DNA from: Paludibacteraceae bacterium
GTDB taxonomy: Bacteria > Bacteroidota > Bacteroidia > Bacteroidales > Paludibacteraceae
DNA: 64,000 nucleotides
Direction: 5' to 3'
NCBI GenBank assembly: GCA_016937795.1
Contig: JAFGVV010000027.1
Coordinates: 1-64,000, forward strand
This document shows, in pieces, positions 1-8,985 of the stretch. The notes below the pieces were generated by a model. The model worked only from the letters and a program-made list of their open reading frames with translations, had not been told where the DNA came from and did no database searches. The first letter of the stretch is position 1; every line of letters begins with the position of its first letter. The position numbers were made by a program, and so were the translations under genes.

Positions 1-12
1 GTCTGCGGGCGA

Positions 13-41
13 ATTTCCTGTCGTGGAACGACAAGGGAAAT
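13..41. repeat. Hairpin at the 3' side of the DUF1016 gene
   Basis: Positions 13-24 and 28-41 form a stem with a 3-nt loop (GGA) and a 2-nt bulge. Weaker pairing seems to continue outward on both sides (GTCT at the window edge against AGAC near 55). The structure lies directly downstream of the minus-strand DUF1016 gene and ends next to a GTGTTAGCAG sequence. In gene orientation that reads CTGCTAACAC, which resembles one arm of an integron attC site. It could instead be only a terminator or a dispersed intergenic repeat. The left part is cut off by the window edge. Confidence 0.5.
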
Positions 42-92
42 GCGGGCGCAAAGACTGCAAAAAGCACATCAGCCGCCAAAGCGCATAAGCGT

Positions 93-108
93 GTGTTAGC
101 AGTAGTGG
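93..108. repeat. Inverted flank repeat, left copy
   Basis: GTGTTAGCAGTAGTGG; its reverse complement matches the copy at 1176-1190 at 14 of 15 positions (CCACTACTGCTAACA against CCATTACTGCTAACA). The pair brackets the DUF1016 gene, at the gene's 3' end here and its 5' end there. Confidence 0.75.
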
Positions 109-109
109 T

Positions 110-1093
110 TTACATTTGATCAGATTCATTTTCAAATAGTTCATGTAGTTTTTGTCTCAAAAGCTTTTTGTCTGGAAGCTGAGTTTTATAGTCTGAAACC
201 ATTGTTGGAGAAAGACTTCTACTTAATGCATATTCAACTACTTCACTGTCTTTGTCTTTGCACAATAAAATTCCAATACTTGGATTTTCATTTGATTTTT
301 TTACATCTCGGTCTAATGCTTCTAAATAAAAGTTTAGTTGACCTAAATGTTCTGGTTTAAACTTGTCTGCTTTAAGTTCAAAGGCTATTAAGCATTGAAG
401 TCCCCTGTGATAAAAAAGAAGGTCAATATAAAAATCGCTGTTTCCAACTTGCAATTTGTATTCTTCACCTATAAACAAAAAATCTTTACCAAGTTCAAGT
501 ATAAAGTTTCTCATCTGTTTAATAAGTCCACGTTGCAATTCACGTTCACTATGTGATTCTGATAAGCTCAAAAATTCAAACACGTAACTGTCTCTAAATG
601 TATTTACTATGTTTGGATTTGTTTTGTTTAATGATTTCGGGAGTTCTATGTTGCCTATCATTGTCCGTTCGAATAAACTTGAAGATATTTGTCTATCAAG
701 TTCCCTAAAACTATAACTTTCTTGTTTTGCTAGTCTTAGATAGAATTCCTTCTCCTCAATAGTTTTGCATCTTGAAAATATTGCCAAATTATGTGACCAA
801 CTAATTTCTCTCAACAGTGTTGAGAGTTTTGGAAAATCCTTATAAGCCTCGTAGAACTGCTTCATTCTCCAGATATTCTTGTCAGAAAATCCTTTTATTT
901 CAGGTTCATTATGCTGAATATACCTAGCCAATTCTGAAACGACTGAATCACCCCATTCTGCATTTGCAATTTTCACACTAATGTTTTTACCTATACTCCA
1001 ATAAAGATTAATAAGTTCGGCATTAATAGCTCTAATTGCATTTGACCGTGATTGTTTGATAAGGTTGATTATATCCAAAAATTCTTCTTTCAT
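110..1093 (-). CDS. PDDEXK nuclease-domain protein, YhcG/DUF1016 family
   Basis: A 327-residue protein with the two parts typical of YhcG proteins. The N-terminal DUF1016 helical region covers residues 1-150 (INLYWSIG, FSDKNIWRMKQFYEAY, SWSHNLAIF). The C-terminal PDDEXK-like nuclease fold covers about 165-300, with an acidic residue at D224 (FYID) and E239-x-K241 (AFELKAD) as the probable metal-binding triad. The family is known as small nuclease-like proteins, often near restriction or other defence genes; the substrate is not established here. It starts at an ATG at 1093. It is surrounded by near-identical inverted sites and a hairpin, and followed on the right by the tail of an unrelated exported protein, so it looks like a mobile cassette. 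No partner gene is visible inside the window; the left flank is cut. Confidence 0.85.
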   Translation of the reverse strand: MKEEFLDIINLIKQSRSNAIRAINAELINLYWSIGKNISVKIANAEWGDSVVSELARYIQHNEPEIKGFSDKNIWRMKQFYEAYKDFPKLSTLLREISWSHNLAIFSRCKTIEEKEFYLRLAKQESYSFRELDRQISSSLFERTMIGNIELPKSLNKTNPNIVNTFRDSYVFEFLSLSESHSERELQRGLIKQMRNFILELGKDFLFIGEEYKLQVGNSDFYIDLLFYHRGLQCLIAFELKADKFKPEHLGQLNFYLEALDRDVKKSNENPSIGILLCKDKDSEVVEYALSRSLSPTMVSDYKTQLPDKKLLRQKLHELFENESDQM

Positions 1094-1175
1094 ATTCTTA
1101 TATTAAGCCACAAATTTAGTCAATCTTTTTAGATTTTGTACTTCATTTCTAATCTGTAATTTCACATTTTTTTTA

Positions 1176-1190
1176 CCATTACTGCTAACA
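1176..1190. repeat. Inverted flank repeat, right copy
   Basis: CCATTACTGCTAACA, the inverted partner of 93-108. The reading frame of the truncated T9SS cargo runs open from here (no stop after 1159), so the repeat may mark an insertion junction. Confidence 0.75.
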
Positions 1191-1210
1191 TTATATATGA
1201 AAACTGTATA

Positions 1211-1525
1211 TTGACTAAAAGCGAAACAAAATTAGTTGAATGTATTGATTATTACAATTCGGAAACAGGTTACCAGAATGTAGAAATCAATGGCTGTAAA
1301 ATATCTCCTAACCCGACAAATGGACAAGTCAATATTTCGCTTCCTAACGGAACTTTAAACTCGATACGTGTGATCGATGTAAATGGACGAGTCTTGAGAG
1401 ATTACCGCTATGACTTAACTGAAAGCACCGTTTCGATTGATATGAGTTCGTTTGCGTCCGGTATATATTATTGTGTGGTTGCCACGGAGCATGAAACCGG
1501 AACTTATAAAGTGATTAAATTTTAG
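1211..1525 (+). pseudogene. T9SS cargo remnant: isolated C-terminal sorting domain
   Basis: About 104 residues, of which the last 75 are a type A T9SS sorting domain (GCKISPNPTNGQVNISLPNG, RVIDVNGRVL, ASGIYYCVV, TGTYKVIKF). Intact cargo proteins have a signal peptide and a large passenger before this tail; neither is present. The first possible start is a TTG at 1211, and the frame is open only back to 1160. I therefore read it as the 3' fragment of a disrupted cargo gene, the likely cause being the adjacent DUF1016 cassette. An alternative is an old deletion unrelated to the cassette. The rest of the cargo gene may lie left of the window. Confidence 0.7.
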
Positions 1526-1649
1526 AACTTAAACCAGAAGTTAAATGTAATAGATATTGAATGATGGTTAATGTTCTGCTATTCTTCATAAGTTGTTATT
1601 TCAATTTCTGTTCTTACCATCTTGTGCTCTTTTGTCTTTGTTCCTTGTT

Positions 1650-4055
1650 CTAAAAGTACAACCAGTTATACTTTTTCTTTTCTTTCTTTTCCTGTGGTTT
1701 TTTGCTGTAATCGAAATACACTTTGTACGAAATGCTTGGGATAATACTGAAAAGGCTCATTTTGTATAGTTTAAGCGGCCGGTCGTAACGTGTCATATTG
1801 TAGAGATCGTTGTCGTTGTCGTAATAATATCCGAAAGGATTGATGCGGTTGTAGGCATTGTACAGCGAATATGTCCATACAGCTTTGTTGCCACGCCTTG
1901 TGGTTATGGTGTGGTTGAAGCTCAGGTCGAGGCGATGATAGGCTTGCATACGTGCTGAGTTTTTTTCGCCATAATGAATGGCAAATAAGGGTTCGCCGGT
2001 TTCAGGGTCCGGCCTATAGTATTTGCTTAATGCTGGCGTATATGGCGTTCCGCTCTGAAAAATCCAAACCGCACTCATGGTCCAGTTGTTGCGCAAATCG
2101 CGGTTAGCATTCAGAGCTATGCTGTGCGGACGATTATAATCGAACTCGTAGCTTTTGCCTCCGTTGATATTGGCAAACACACGGTCGGCATACGACCATG
2201 CATAACTGATCGAGCCTGTCCATTTTCCTGTATTTTTCCTTAGCATAAACTCGGCTCCGTAAGCAGTGCCAAGCCCATCGGTTGCCACTTTGTTGTCGAT
2301 GCCGGTAATGCCCACCATGTTTTCGTAACCTTCTTTGAGCGAAACCAAATGTTCCATTCGCTTGTAATACAGACTGCTTTCGGCACTGAATTTTCCGTTG
2401 GCAAAACTGCCGTTCCACGATAGCGAAGCCTGATTGGAAATGGATGGACGCATGATTTGCGTGGCCGGAAGCCACACTTCGCGTTTCAGCAATTCGGTTT
2501 GTGCAAAAACCAAATGCGAACTCTGACTTACGCGCATGTAGTTTAGGTTTATGCTGTGCTGCCCGTTTATGTTATACGACAGATTGACGCGCGGCTCGAG
2601 TTCAGGGAAAAACGCCCCATTGTTCGAAAATGCACTGAAACGCAGCGAAGGTTGAAAAGTCAGTTTTTCCGACAAGCGAATTTTATTGTCGATAAACAAG
2701 GCTGATTCGAGCGAACGATAGGTATTGCCAATTTGCGGCGTGGCGGACGTGGATAAGTAATTATAATCGGGGCGATAGAGTAAATAACCTGCATGTGCGC
2801 CAAATTCCATATTCCAGTTTTTGTGCAGGGCGTACTTCCATGCCGAGCGCAGCGAAAAATCGTTGACCGAAGCCATGTTCAGTGCTTCATTCATCGTGTT
2901 TGTGTTGTTTTCGCGGTAGCTGTATTCCATGCCCGATTTATTGCGGTAGCGACTGAACGAAAGTATGTTTTCCGAGAAAAGTTTCGAACTTATCACACGG
3001 TTCCAGCGGCCGGAAACAAGCCAGTTACCCCATTGCTGATTGAGATGACTGCGTTCGTCGTTTTTCATTTTCCATGGTTTTGTCCAAAAGTTCAGGTAGT
3101 CGTCGCCCTGATACAGGTTCAGACTGAGTGAGTTGCGTGCGTCAGGATTCCAGCTTAGCTTGGCATTGAAATCGTGAAAACCATACGAAACGATTGCGTC
3201 ATTTTCGGGCATTGCAGCCGAAGCACCACCTAATAAAGCATCAAACAGGGTTTTGCGGGCAGTGACAATATAACTCATTTTTTTATTGGCTAACGGCCCT
3301 TCGAAAGTAAATGCCGCATCGGTCACGCCAAGACTAAACGAACCCTGATGTTTCGAAATATCGCCTTCACGCTGCGTAATATCCACAATCGACGAAAGTT
3401 TTCCGCCCTGTCGTGCCGGGAAATTTCCTTTGTAAAAATCCACCGAGTTTATCATGTCGGGATTGAACACCGACATCAATCCACCCAAATGATTTACATA
3501 AATAAGCGGTACATTGTCGAGCAAATACTGGTTTTGTCCGGGCTCGCCACCCCGCACCATCATGAGGCTCATGCCTTCGCTTTGTGTTTGTACACCTGGC
3601 AAAAGTTGCAGGGCTTTTATTACATCGGGTTTGCCACCAATGGCCGGAATGCGCGAGAGATCTTTGGCACTCAGGCGCGTTACTTCGTAGTTTTTGTGGC
3701 GCGTTGCGGTTACTGTTACTTCGTTCAACTTGTTTTCGGTTTGCATGGTTACGCTTATCAGTGTGTCCGAAACGGCTTTCAGCACAATTTCGCGGTTGGC
3801 AAAACCCACATACGAAAAAGTAAGTGTACAGGGCGTTTGTACTATCAGACTGAAATATCCGCGATTGTCGGTGGTGGTGCCGGTCTGCTGATGTTTTTCC
3901 CATACATTGGCGCCAATCAGCACTTCGCCCGACTGCGCATCGCGCACAAATCCGGAGAGTTGAATGGTGGCTGCCGACAGATTGTTTTTGATAAAAAATA
4001 AAGACAGAAATATAGCGAAAAGGATTATTTTCAGGAGTTTTGTTTTCAAAGTCAT
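1650..4055 (-). CDS. TonB-dependent outer-membrane receptor
   Basis: An outer-membrane beta-barrel receptor driven by TonB, for an unknown ligand. Using the ATG at 4055 (the longer reading starts at a TTG at 4070) gives about 801 residues. A signal peptide comes first (LLKIILFAIFLSLFFIKNN), then a carboxypeptidase-like regulatory domain (QLSGFVRDAQSGEVLIGANV, about 30-115), a plug domain (GKPDVIKALQLLPGVQT, MMVRGGEPGQNQYLLD) and a long barrel ending in aromatic-rich strands. It lies downstream of a DUF4249 lipoprotein gene on the same strand, a common pairing in Bacteroidota. The intervening 0.5 kb suggests it may also have its own promoter. It is shorter than SusC proteins, has no SusD neighbour, and is not part of the pectin gene group. 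Confidence 0.9.
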   Translation of the reverse strand: MTLKTKLLKIILFAIFLSLFFIKNNLSAATIQLSGFVRDAQSGEVLIGANVWEKHQQTGTTTDNRGYFSLIVQTPCTLTFSYVGFANREIVLKAVSDTLISVTMQTENKLNEVTVTATRHKNYEVTRLSAKDLSRIPAIGGKPDVIKALQLLPGVQTQSEGMSLMMVRGGEPGQNQYLLDNVPLIYVNHLGGLMSVFNPDMINSVDFYKGNFPARQGGKLSSIVDITQREGDISKHQGSFSLGVTDAAFTFEGPLANKKMSYIVTARKTLFDALLGGASAAMPENDAIVSYGFHDFNAKLSWNPDARNSLSLNLYQGDDYLNFWTKPWKMKNDERSHLNQQWGNWLVSGRWNRVISSKLFSENILSFSRYRNKSGMEYSYRENNTNTMNEALNMASVNDFSLRSAWKYALHKNWNMEFGAHAGYLLYRPDYNYLSTSATPQIGNTYRSLESALFIDNKIRLSEKLTFQPSLRFSAFSNNGAFFPELEPRVNLSYNINGQHSINLNYMRVSQSSHLVFAQTELLKREVWLPATQIMRPSISNQASLSWNGSFANGKFSAESSLYYKRMEHLVSLKEGYENMVGITGIDNKVATDGLGTAYGAEFMLRKNTGKWTGSISYAWSYADRVFANINGGKSYEFDYNRPHSIALNANRDLRNNWTMSAVWIFQSGTPYTPALSKYYRPDPETGEPLFAIHYGEKNSARMQAYHRLDLSFNHTITTRRGNKAVWTYSLYNAYNRINPFGYYYDNDNDLYNMTRYDRPLKLYKMSLFSIIPSISYKVYFDYSKKPQEKKEKKKYNWLYF

Positions 4056-4167
4056 AAGTTTCAAATTCAATAAAAAGATTATCAGTACTAAGAATGTAAA
4101 AATAAATTTTGATTTAGTTCCCTCGCTGCGCTTCGGGATGACAGTACATTTAAGATATTATATTGGC

Positions 4168-4364
4168 AACGCTGATTTAGCGGATTAGGCGGATGTGCAC
4201 AGATAATTATTATATGGATTTATATCGGTTTTTTCGATAAATCGAAACGGATTTTCTAATTTAGTTTTCAAAATCTGCCGTTTTCGAAGAAAACATAATC
4301 AGAAAAAAATCCCAAAATAAATTATAGATCCCCTGACATCCGCCTAATCCGCTAAATCCGCGTT
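4168..4364. repeat. Inverted repeat pair enclosing about 140 bp
   Basis: The arms at 4168-4196 and 4336-4364 (core CCGCCTAATCCGCTAAATC) are complementary at about 27 of 29 positions. The unit between them is AT-rich and has no convincing ORF. This could be a MITE-like or a chromosomal spacer repeat. Confidence 0.7.
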
Positions 4365-4545
4365 TCTATTTTTCTTTTTAGTTTTTCAGCAAGCCCAAAA
4401 TACATTTTGCCCATTATTTTGTTTATAGTCAGTGTCTTTGTTGTCGTTGTAAACGTGATGTTGTTGTTTAGTTTGATGTATTGACTGAATGCATATAAGA
4501 AGGAAACTTGCAAGTCCAAATTGATCTTGATCTACGTTTCTGACT

Positions 4546-4567
4546 CCCCTTTAGGGGTTGGGGGTTC
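4546..4567. repeat. CCCCTTTAGGGG-type dispersed element
   Basis: CCCCTTTAGGGG followed by TTGGGGGTTC, three bases beyond the stop codon of the DUF4249 gene. It is one of at least six copies in the window. Confidence 0.75.
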
Positions 4568-4569
4568 AT

Positions 4570-5487
4570 CTACTCCTTTATCTCAATATCTTTCCGGCTT
4601 ACAGTAAATGAGCTGAACACTCCGAGTCCATTTTTTATATTGCTGTAAAGCGGGTAATTCTGATACGCACTTCCCAATGCTGAACCGCCTCCGCCATACA
4701 CATACAGTTGCTTTTGATAGTCGTAGAGCGATTGGTCGATGCTCCGTAATTCGATAAACAAAGTGTCTTTGCCCGGTCGAAAATCAATATTGATTTCGTC
4801 GAAATAAAATTTTACCCAATGATGGTTGCCTGTCATTTTTCGGTTGCTGAAAACCTGCAGCGGGTTAGGCTCGTACAAAAAGACTGAATCCTGTTCGGCT
4901 TTCATTGTGTAGTAACCACTCCAAACGCGAAATTCCTCGCTCCATTCCTCTGTGTCATAATTGTAACTATTTGTTATCCCTTTGGCTTTAAAACTGAAAT
5001 CCCAAAACAGAGCCTTGTTGGGTTTGTTTTTGAGGCGAAACTCCACTGATGAAACTTTCCGACCATCTTCAGAACGCCCCACGAGGTCGGTAAAAATTGT
5101 GGAGTCGATTTCGGTTGGCTCGGGTACTGTAGTTCGTGCGCTCAAAGGCAAATAGCCGGGAATGGTGGCGATACACTCGTAGGTTTCGCCTGCTTTTACC
5201 GTGCGTGTGCTGCTGTACCAACCTTTTTGCGTGTAATGCAGCGTGTCGGGACTGCTGTTGTCGCCAAGCACAATTACCTGTGCATTTTCAACAGGTGTGG
5301 GCGCACTTTCGCTAAGGTTGGCGCTAAAACTCACATGAATATTGAAAGTACTGTCGGCCTGCAATATGCCATTTATGACAGGTACTTTCGCAAAGTCGGG
5401 AAATTCATCTTCGACCAATGCGTGACAGGAAGAAAATAACCATTGAATACTCAAAAAAGTAATGAGATACAAAAAGAAGTGCTTCAT
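4570..5487 (-). CDS. DUF4249 family lipoprotein
   Basis: A 305-residue exported protein with a lipoprotein signal peptide ending at a cysteine (IQWLFSSCHALVEDEFP, Cys at about residue 21). The conserved start of the mature protein (PVINGILQADSTFNIHVSFSANL) and a beta-rich body match the DUF4249 family, whose genes usually sit beside FecA/CirA-like TonB receptors. The role is unproven; a surface or periplasmic accessory to the receptor downstream is the reasonable inference. It starts at an ATG at 5487 and stops with TAG at 4570-4572, next to a dispersed CCCCTTTAGGGG repeat. The gene upstream (5520-6125) begins a set of three beta-barrel genes on the same strand with only 32 bp between, so co-transcription of the whole block is possible. 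Confidence 0.8.
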   Translation of the reverse strand: MKHFFLYLITFLSIQWLFSSCHALVEDEFPDFAKVPVINGILQADSTFNIHVSFSANLSESAPTPVENAQVIVLGDNSSPDTLHYTQKGWYSSTRTVKAGETYECIATIPGYLPLSARTTVPEPTEIDSTIFTDLVGRSEDGRKVSSVEFRLKNKPNKALFWDFSFKAKGITNSYNYDTEEWSEEFRVWSGYYTMKAEQDSVFLYEPNPLQVFSNRKMTGNHHWVKFYFDEINIDFRPGKDTLFIELRSIDQSLYDYQKQLYVYGGGGSALGSAYQNYPLYSNIKNGLGVFSSFTVSRKDIEIKE

Positions 5488-5519
5488 ATATGTTCAGATA
5501 TTACTCAATTCATTTTACG

Positions 5520-6125
5520 TTAAAACTTACATTTAAAACCTACTTTCAGCTGAAACTTATCATAGTTGTAAAATCTCCCCATTAGAGATTCTGTAAATAT
5601 TCCAAAATGTTTATTGAAATTATAGCCTAACCCAACACCTCCATTAAATTCCCAAAAGTTAGCAGAACCGGGAGTGTTTGAATTTATATTAATCCAGTTA
5701 TCACGAACATAATTAATATGCAATATTGGATACACATCGAATCGGATACGGTTTGTTTTAAAAATAGCCGGCAGTATATCGTAAGAGAGACCTAATCCAT
5801 AATACCAAATTGAAGAATTTGTTATCACATGGTTTGTTCCGTATTCGCTATATGTGTCTGGAATTGCTTTACTGCCATTTACGTGAGCAATGCTTAAACC
5901 TGTATTAAAGTTTTTCAAAAAATTATATCCCATAGATATTGCAAACTGAGGTTTTTGTTGAACAAATGTCGGCTGAGTACCATCTGTAACTGATATGCTG
6001 TTCACTAAAGCGCAACTTGCTTTCAACGAAAAGCGGTAGTTATTTATAGATAAAGAGTCTTGTGCATTTACCTGAATGTTGAAAAATGCAAATAATATTA
6101 TGAAATGCAATAAGGTGTTTTTCAT
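5520..6125 (-). CDS. Small outer-membrane beta-barrel protein (copy 3 of 3)
   Basis: A 201-residue protein with a signal peptide (residues 1-21, FFNIQVNAQ) and alternating beta-strands ending in QLKVGFKCKF, typical of eight-stranded outer-membrane barrels. It shares layout and motifs with the next two genes upstream (SMGYNFLKNFNTGLSI, GGVGLGYNFNKHFGIFTE, GRFYNYDKFQLKVG). The motif GxGxGYxF-KxFGIFxExxxGxFYNxDKxxxxVG is shared by all three, so they are tandem paralogues. The function is unknown. Spacing to the upstream copy is 6 bp, indicating an operon. Confidence 0.75.
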   Translation of the reverse strand: MKNTLLHFIILFAFFNIQVNAQDSLSINNYRFSLKASCALVNSISVTDGTQPTFVQQKPQFAISMGYNFLKNFNTGLSIAHVNGSKAIPDTYSEYGTNHVITNSSIWYYGLGLSYDILPAIFKTNRIRFDVYPILHINYVRDNWININSNTPGSANFWEFNGGVGLGYNFNKHFGIFTESLMGRFYNYDKFQLKVGFKCKF

Positions 6126-6131
6126 ATAATT

Positions 6132-6767
6132 TTACAGTTTTACATTAACCCCCACGCTCCATTTTGATTTGTCGTCATTATAGAAATCCCCCAGCATAAA
6201 TTCGCCAAATACGCTGAATTTTCGGGTAAAAGCATATCCTACACCTATGCCTGCTCCGTATTCAAATTTGGTTTTATCAACCAGAGTATTATTTTGCGTA
6301 TTGTGAAGCAAAACACCGGCTTGAATTTTTGGGTAGATGCTGATTCTGGTTTCATTTTTTAGAAATAAAGGTAACAGCATGAATTTAAGCTCAATTCCGG
6401 TACTGAAAGCATTCGACTTGTCAAATCCGTACCACGTTCTTTCTTGTTCGACTCCGTTTTGGATAACGGATATTGTATAAGGTTCAGGCAAACCTAAACG
6501 GCCATAACCCAGGTAAACGCCTGAACTCAAAAGCTCAGACAATTTATAGTGTACAGCCAGTTTTGCAAATCCGGTATTGGGATTTTGACTCAGCAAATAG
6601 GGCTTAAACTGATCGTTGGTGAAGTTTGCTGATTCGTATGACACAGAAAGACTTAACTTTCGGCTGAATTCTGTGGTTTGAGAGTGAATAGGTTGAATCA
6701 GAAACAAGCAGCTAATACTAATTGCCTTGAATGTCGTTTGAATTGTTTTCATGTTTGGTTTTTTCAT
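6132..6767 (-). CDS. Small outer-membrane beta-barrel protein (copy 2 of 3)
   Basis: Paralogue of its neighbours. The longer reading to 6875 overlaps the upstream gene and has no signal sequence, so I start at the ATG at 6767 (211 residues); the ATG at 6752 is equally possible and gives a typical signal peptide (MKTIQTTFKAISISCLFLIQ). The mature part alternates hydrophobic strands and ends GIGVGYAFTRKFSVFGEFML, FYNDDKSKWSVGVNVKL. The function is unknown; an OmpW/OprF-sized barrel is the best structural guess. It is 22 bp from the upstream copy and 6 bp from the downstream copy. Confidence 0.7.
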   Translation of the reverse strand: MKKPNMKTIQTTFKAISISCLFLIQPIHSQTTEFSRKLSLSVSYESANFTNDQFKPYLLSQNPNTGFAKLAVHYKLSELLSSGVYLGYGRLGLPEPYTISVIQNGVEQERTWYGFDKSNAFSTGIELKFMLLPLFLKNETRISIYPKIQAGVLLHNTQNNTLVDKTKFEYGAGIGVGYAFTRKFSVFGEFMLGDFYNDDKSKWSVGVNVKL

Positions 6768-6789
6768 TTTTTGATATCGCTCAGGTTTT

Positions 6790-7434
6790 TCAGAATGTGA
6801 GTGCAAGCCCCAGTTTAATTTTATGACGGTCGTTGTTGTAAAATTTTCCATAAGAATAATCGGTAAAAATACCAACCGATTTTGTAAATCTGTATCTTAC
6901 GCCCATACCAATTCCATATTCAGCCTGCGGATCGGTCCATCTCATTCTGGCCTCATCTTCTAAAGCTTCATATTTTTCAGTTGTAAGTCCTGCCTGTGCC
7001 TGCAAATACAAATCGAGGCGGGTTTCTTTTTCAGTAAGTAATGCCAGTAAATGAATGTCGGTAGTAAGGCCATATTTTACAGCAGTGGAAGTCTTTCCAC
7101 CGTAAGGATTGTTTGTGATTATGTACGAAGTGCTGTCGGCAGAATACCATTCGTACATGCCTGTGGTTTCATTGAAGTCTAAGTCGCTTGGATGGCTGAG
7201 ACCTCCATAACCCACATAAAAGCCAGCATCGATATATTTGCTGAAATTATAGCTTGCCGAAGTAAATAAAAGCGCTGCATTTTCTGCATGTCGACTGTCG
7301 TTTTTCGAGTTGAATATACTGCCTCCCATACGTAAATTGACTTTGCCGTTGAATACTGTAGTTTGTGATAAAACTGTCGAGATTGTTGAAAATGAAAGTA
7401 GCAATGCAGTAATTATATTTTGTTTTCTTATCAT
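6790..7434 (-). CDS. Small outer-membrane beta-barrel protein (copy 1 of 3)
   Basis: A 214-residue protein with a signal peptide (MIRKQNIITALLLSFSTIST) and a beta-barrel pattern. The closing motif GIGMGVRYRFTKSVGIFTDYSYGKFYNNDRHKIKLG is the family signature shared with the two downstream genes (written here only to show the likeness of GxGxxYxFxKxxGIF and FYNxD). It is the first gene of the likely five-gene minus-strand block. No adjacent transport or regulatory gene suggests a substrate. Confidence 0.7.
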   Translation of the reverse strand: MIRKQNIITALLLSFSTISTVLSQTTVFNGKVNLRMGGSIFNSKNDSRHAENAALLFTSASYNFSKYIDAGFYVGYGGLSHPSDLDFNETTGMYEWYSADSTSYIITNNPYGGKTSTAVKYGLTTDIHLLALLTEKETRLDLYLQAQAGLTTEKYEALEDEARMRWTDPQAEYGIGMGVRYRFTKSVGIFTDYSYGKFYNNDRHKIKLGLALTF

Positions 7435-7891
7435 GTAAAATCAGATATTTAGGATAATTATAAAGTTTATTCCGGCCTTGTTGCAGCAAAGTTAAATAAT
7501 CGTTTTTGTGATAGTTTGAAATATTATTTTTATTTGTGAGAAATAAAATGAATTTAACTAATAGGGTTTGTTCGTTTTTTTGATTGGGTTTTGTCAAAAC
7601 CTCATCATCCACGAAAACGATGGCAGGATTGGAAATATCTGCATCGATTTTAAAACAGGTTTGTAGCTTCTACTTCTTTTATGATCAGCTATATTTATCA
7701 GATATGCTTTTTACAGATAGTTCAAAACCCTTCACACATTTTGTTATCAACAATTTGTAAATCATTTGCAATATTCTGTATTATGAATAAAAAATAAATT
7801 ATACCTTTGTCACAGGCTTGGGAAAATGCTGAAGCTCTCCCGGCATTTTTTTTAGGATAATATCAAAAAAAAATAAATAATATAATAAACT
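7435..7891. other. Divergent intergenic region upstream of recA
   Basis: AT-rich, with no credible gene. TACCTTTG at 7802-7809 fits the Bacteroidota -7 element and could drive recA (start 7892), but I see no matching TTTG at the expected -33 position. No inverted repeat that I would call a LexA-type operator was found. Confidence 0.5.
7802..7809 (+). promoter_or_regulatory. Possible -7 element for recA
   Basis: TACCTTTG fits TAnnTTTG. It lies 82 bp before the recA ATG. The -33 part is not recognisable. Confidence 0.35.
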
Positions 7892-8917
7892 ATGGCAGAG
7901 AAAATGGACGAAGCTAAAAAACCTTCGTTGGAAAAACTGAAAGCATTGCAGCTGGCAATGGATAAAATTGAAAAAGATCACGGAAAAGGTACTATTATGA
8001 AGCTGGGCGATAGCAAAGTAGAAGATATGCCTGTGATTTCGACCGGTTCGGTGGGTTTAAATGTGGCACTGGGCGTGGGTGGTTATCCGCGTGGTCGTGT
8101 GATTGAGATTTACGGACCCGAATCGTCGGGTAAAACAACGCTGGCCATACATGCTATTGCCGAAGCACAGAAAGCCGGTGGCATTGCTGCTATTATCGAT
8201 GCCGAGCATGCATTCGATCGGTTTTATGCTGAAAAATTAGGCGTAAATATCGACGAATTACTTATTTCGCAGCCCGACAATGGGGAGCAGGCGCTCGAAA
8301 TTGCCGATCAGCTTATTCGTTCGTCGGCTGTGGATATTGTAGTGATCGACTCGGTAGCTGCACTTACTCCCAAAGCTGAACTCGAAGGCGATATGGGTGA
8401 TTCGAAAATGGGTTTGCAGGCGCGTTTGATGTCGCAGGCTTTGCGTAAACTTACTGCCAATATCAATCGTACAAATACTACCTGCATTTTTATCAATCAG
8501 CTGCGCGACAAAATCGGCGTAATGTTTGGTAGCCCCGAAACAACTACGGGTGGTAACGCTTTGAAATTTTATGCCTCGGTACGTTTGGATATTCGTCGTA
8601 TCGGTCAGTTAAAAGATGGCGAAAATGCCATTGGTAACCAGACACGTGTGAAAGTGGTGAAAAACAAAGTAGCGCCACCATTCCGTAAAGCTGAATTCGA
8701 TATAATGTTTGGCGAAGGAATTTCAAAAACTGGTGAAATTATTGACCTCGGCGTGGAATATGGCATTGTGAAGAAAAGCGGTTCGTGGTTTAGCTACGGC
8801 GATACCAAACTTGCTCAGGGACGCGATGCTTCGAAAAATGTGGTGCGCGACAATCCTGATTTGGCTGCCGAACTCGAAGCTAAAATTGTGGAAGCTATTA
8901 AAGCCGGTAAGAGTTGA
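7892..8917 (+). CDS. recA: Recombinase RecA
   Basis: A 341-residue RecA, the DNA-dependent ATPase that forms filaments on single-stranded DNA for strand exchange and stimulates SOS repressor cleavage. The Walker A motif GPESSGKT is at residues 75-82, the Walker B-like segment [15 protein letters not shown] follows, and the conserved [21 protein letters not shown] loop region and C-terminal [15 protein letters not shown] are present. The length is normal, with a short C-terminal tail lacking the very acidic end of the E. coli protein. It is transcribed alone and closed by a strong terminator at 8948-8985. Confidence 0.98.
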   Translation: MAEKMDEAKKPSLEKLKALQLAMDKIEKDHGKGTIMKLGDSKVEDMPVISTGSVGLNVALGVGGYPRGRVIEIYGPESSGKTTLAIHAIAEAQKAGGIAAIIDAEHAFDRFYAEKLGVNIDELLISQPDNGEQALEIADQLIRSSAVDIVVIDSVAALTPKAELEGDMGDSKMGLQARLMSQALRKLTANINRTNTTCIFINQLRDKIGVMFGSPETTTGGNALKFYASVRLDIRRIGQLKDGENAIGNQTRVKVVKNKVAPPFRKAEFDIMFGEGISKTGEIIDLGVEYGIVKKSGSWFSYGDTKLAQGRDASKNVVRDNPDLAAELEAKIVEAIKAGKS

Positions 8918-8947
8918 ATCTGACAGATGTTCGGCTTTAAAAGTAAA

Positions 8948-8985
8948 CCAAAAAAGGAGGCAAATCAAATTGTCTCCTTTTTTGG
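8948..8985 (+). terminator. Rho-independent terminator of recA
   Basis: Arms 8948-8963 and 8970-8985 (CCAAAAAAGGAGGCAA against its complement, with one G-T pair), a 6-nt loop and a run of six T. The A-rich left arm makes it potentially bidirectional. Confidence 0.85.

Larger units (their letters stand above)
4056..4569. other. Intergenic region with dispersed repeats
   Basis: No gene seen. It holds a 29-bp inverted repeat (4168-4196 with 4336-4364), a copy of the CTCGCTGCGCTTCGGGATGACA-like intergenic repeat near 4120-4142, and a CCCCTTTAGGGG element at 4546-4567. Confidence 0.7.

Noticed and set aside
1650..5487. SusC/SusD pair of the pectin gene group
   Set aside because: The receptor is about 800 residues and its lipoprotein partner is DUF4249, not SusD; it is 20 kb away and on the other side of recA and rnf.
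7435..7891. LexA-type SOS operator before recA
   Set aside because: I found no convincing inverted repeat in the expected place; the regulation cannot be read from the sequence.
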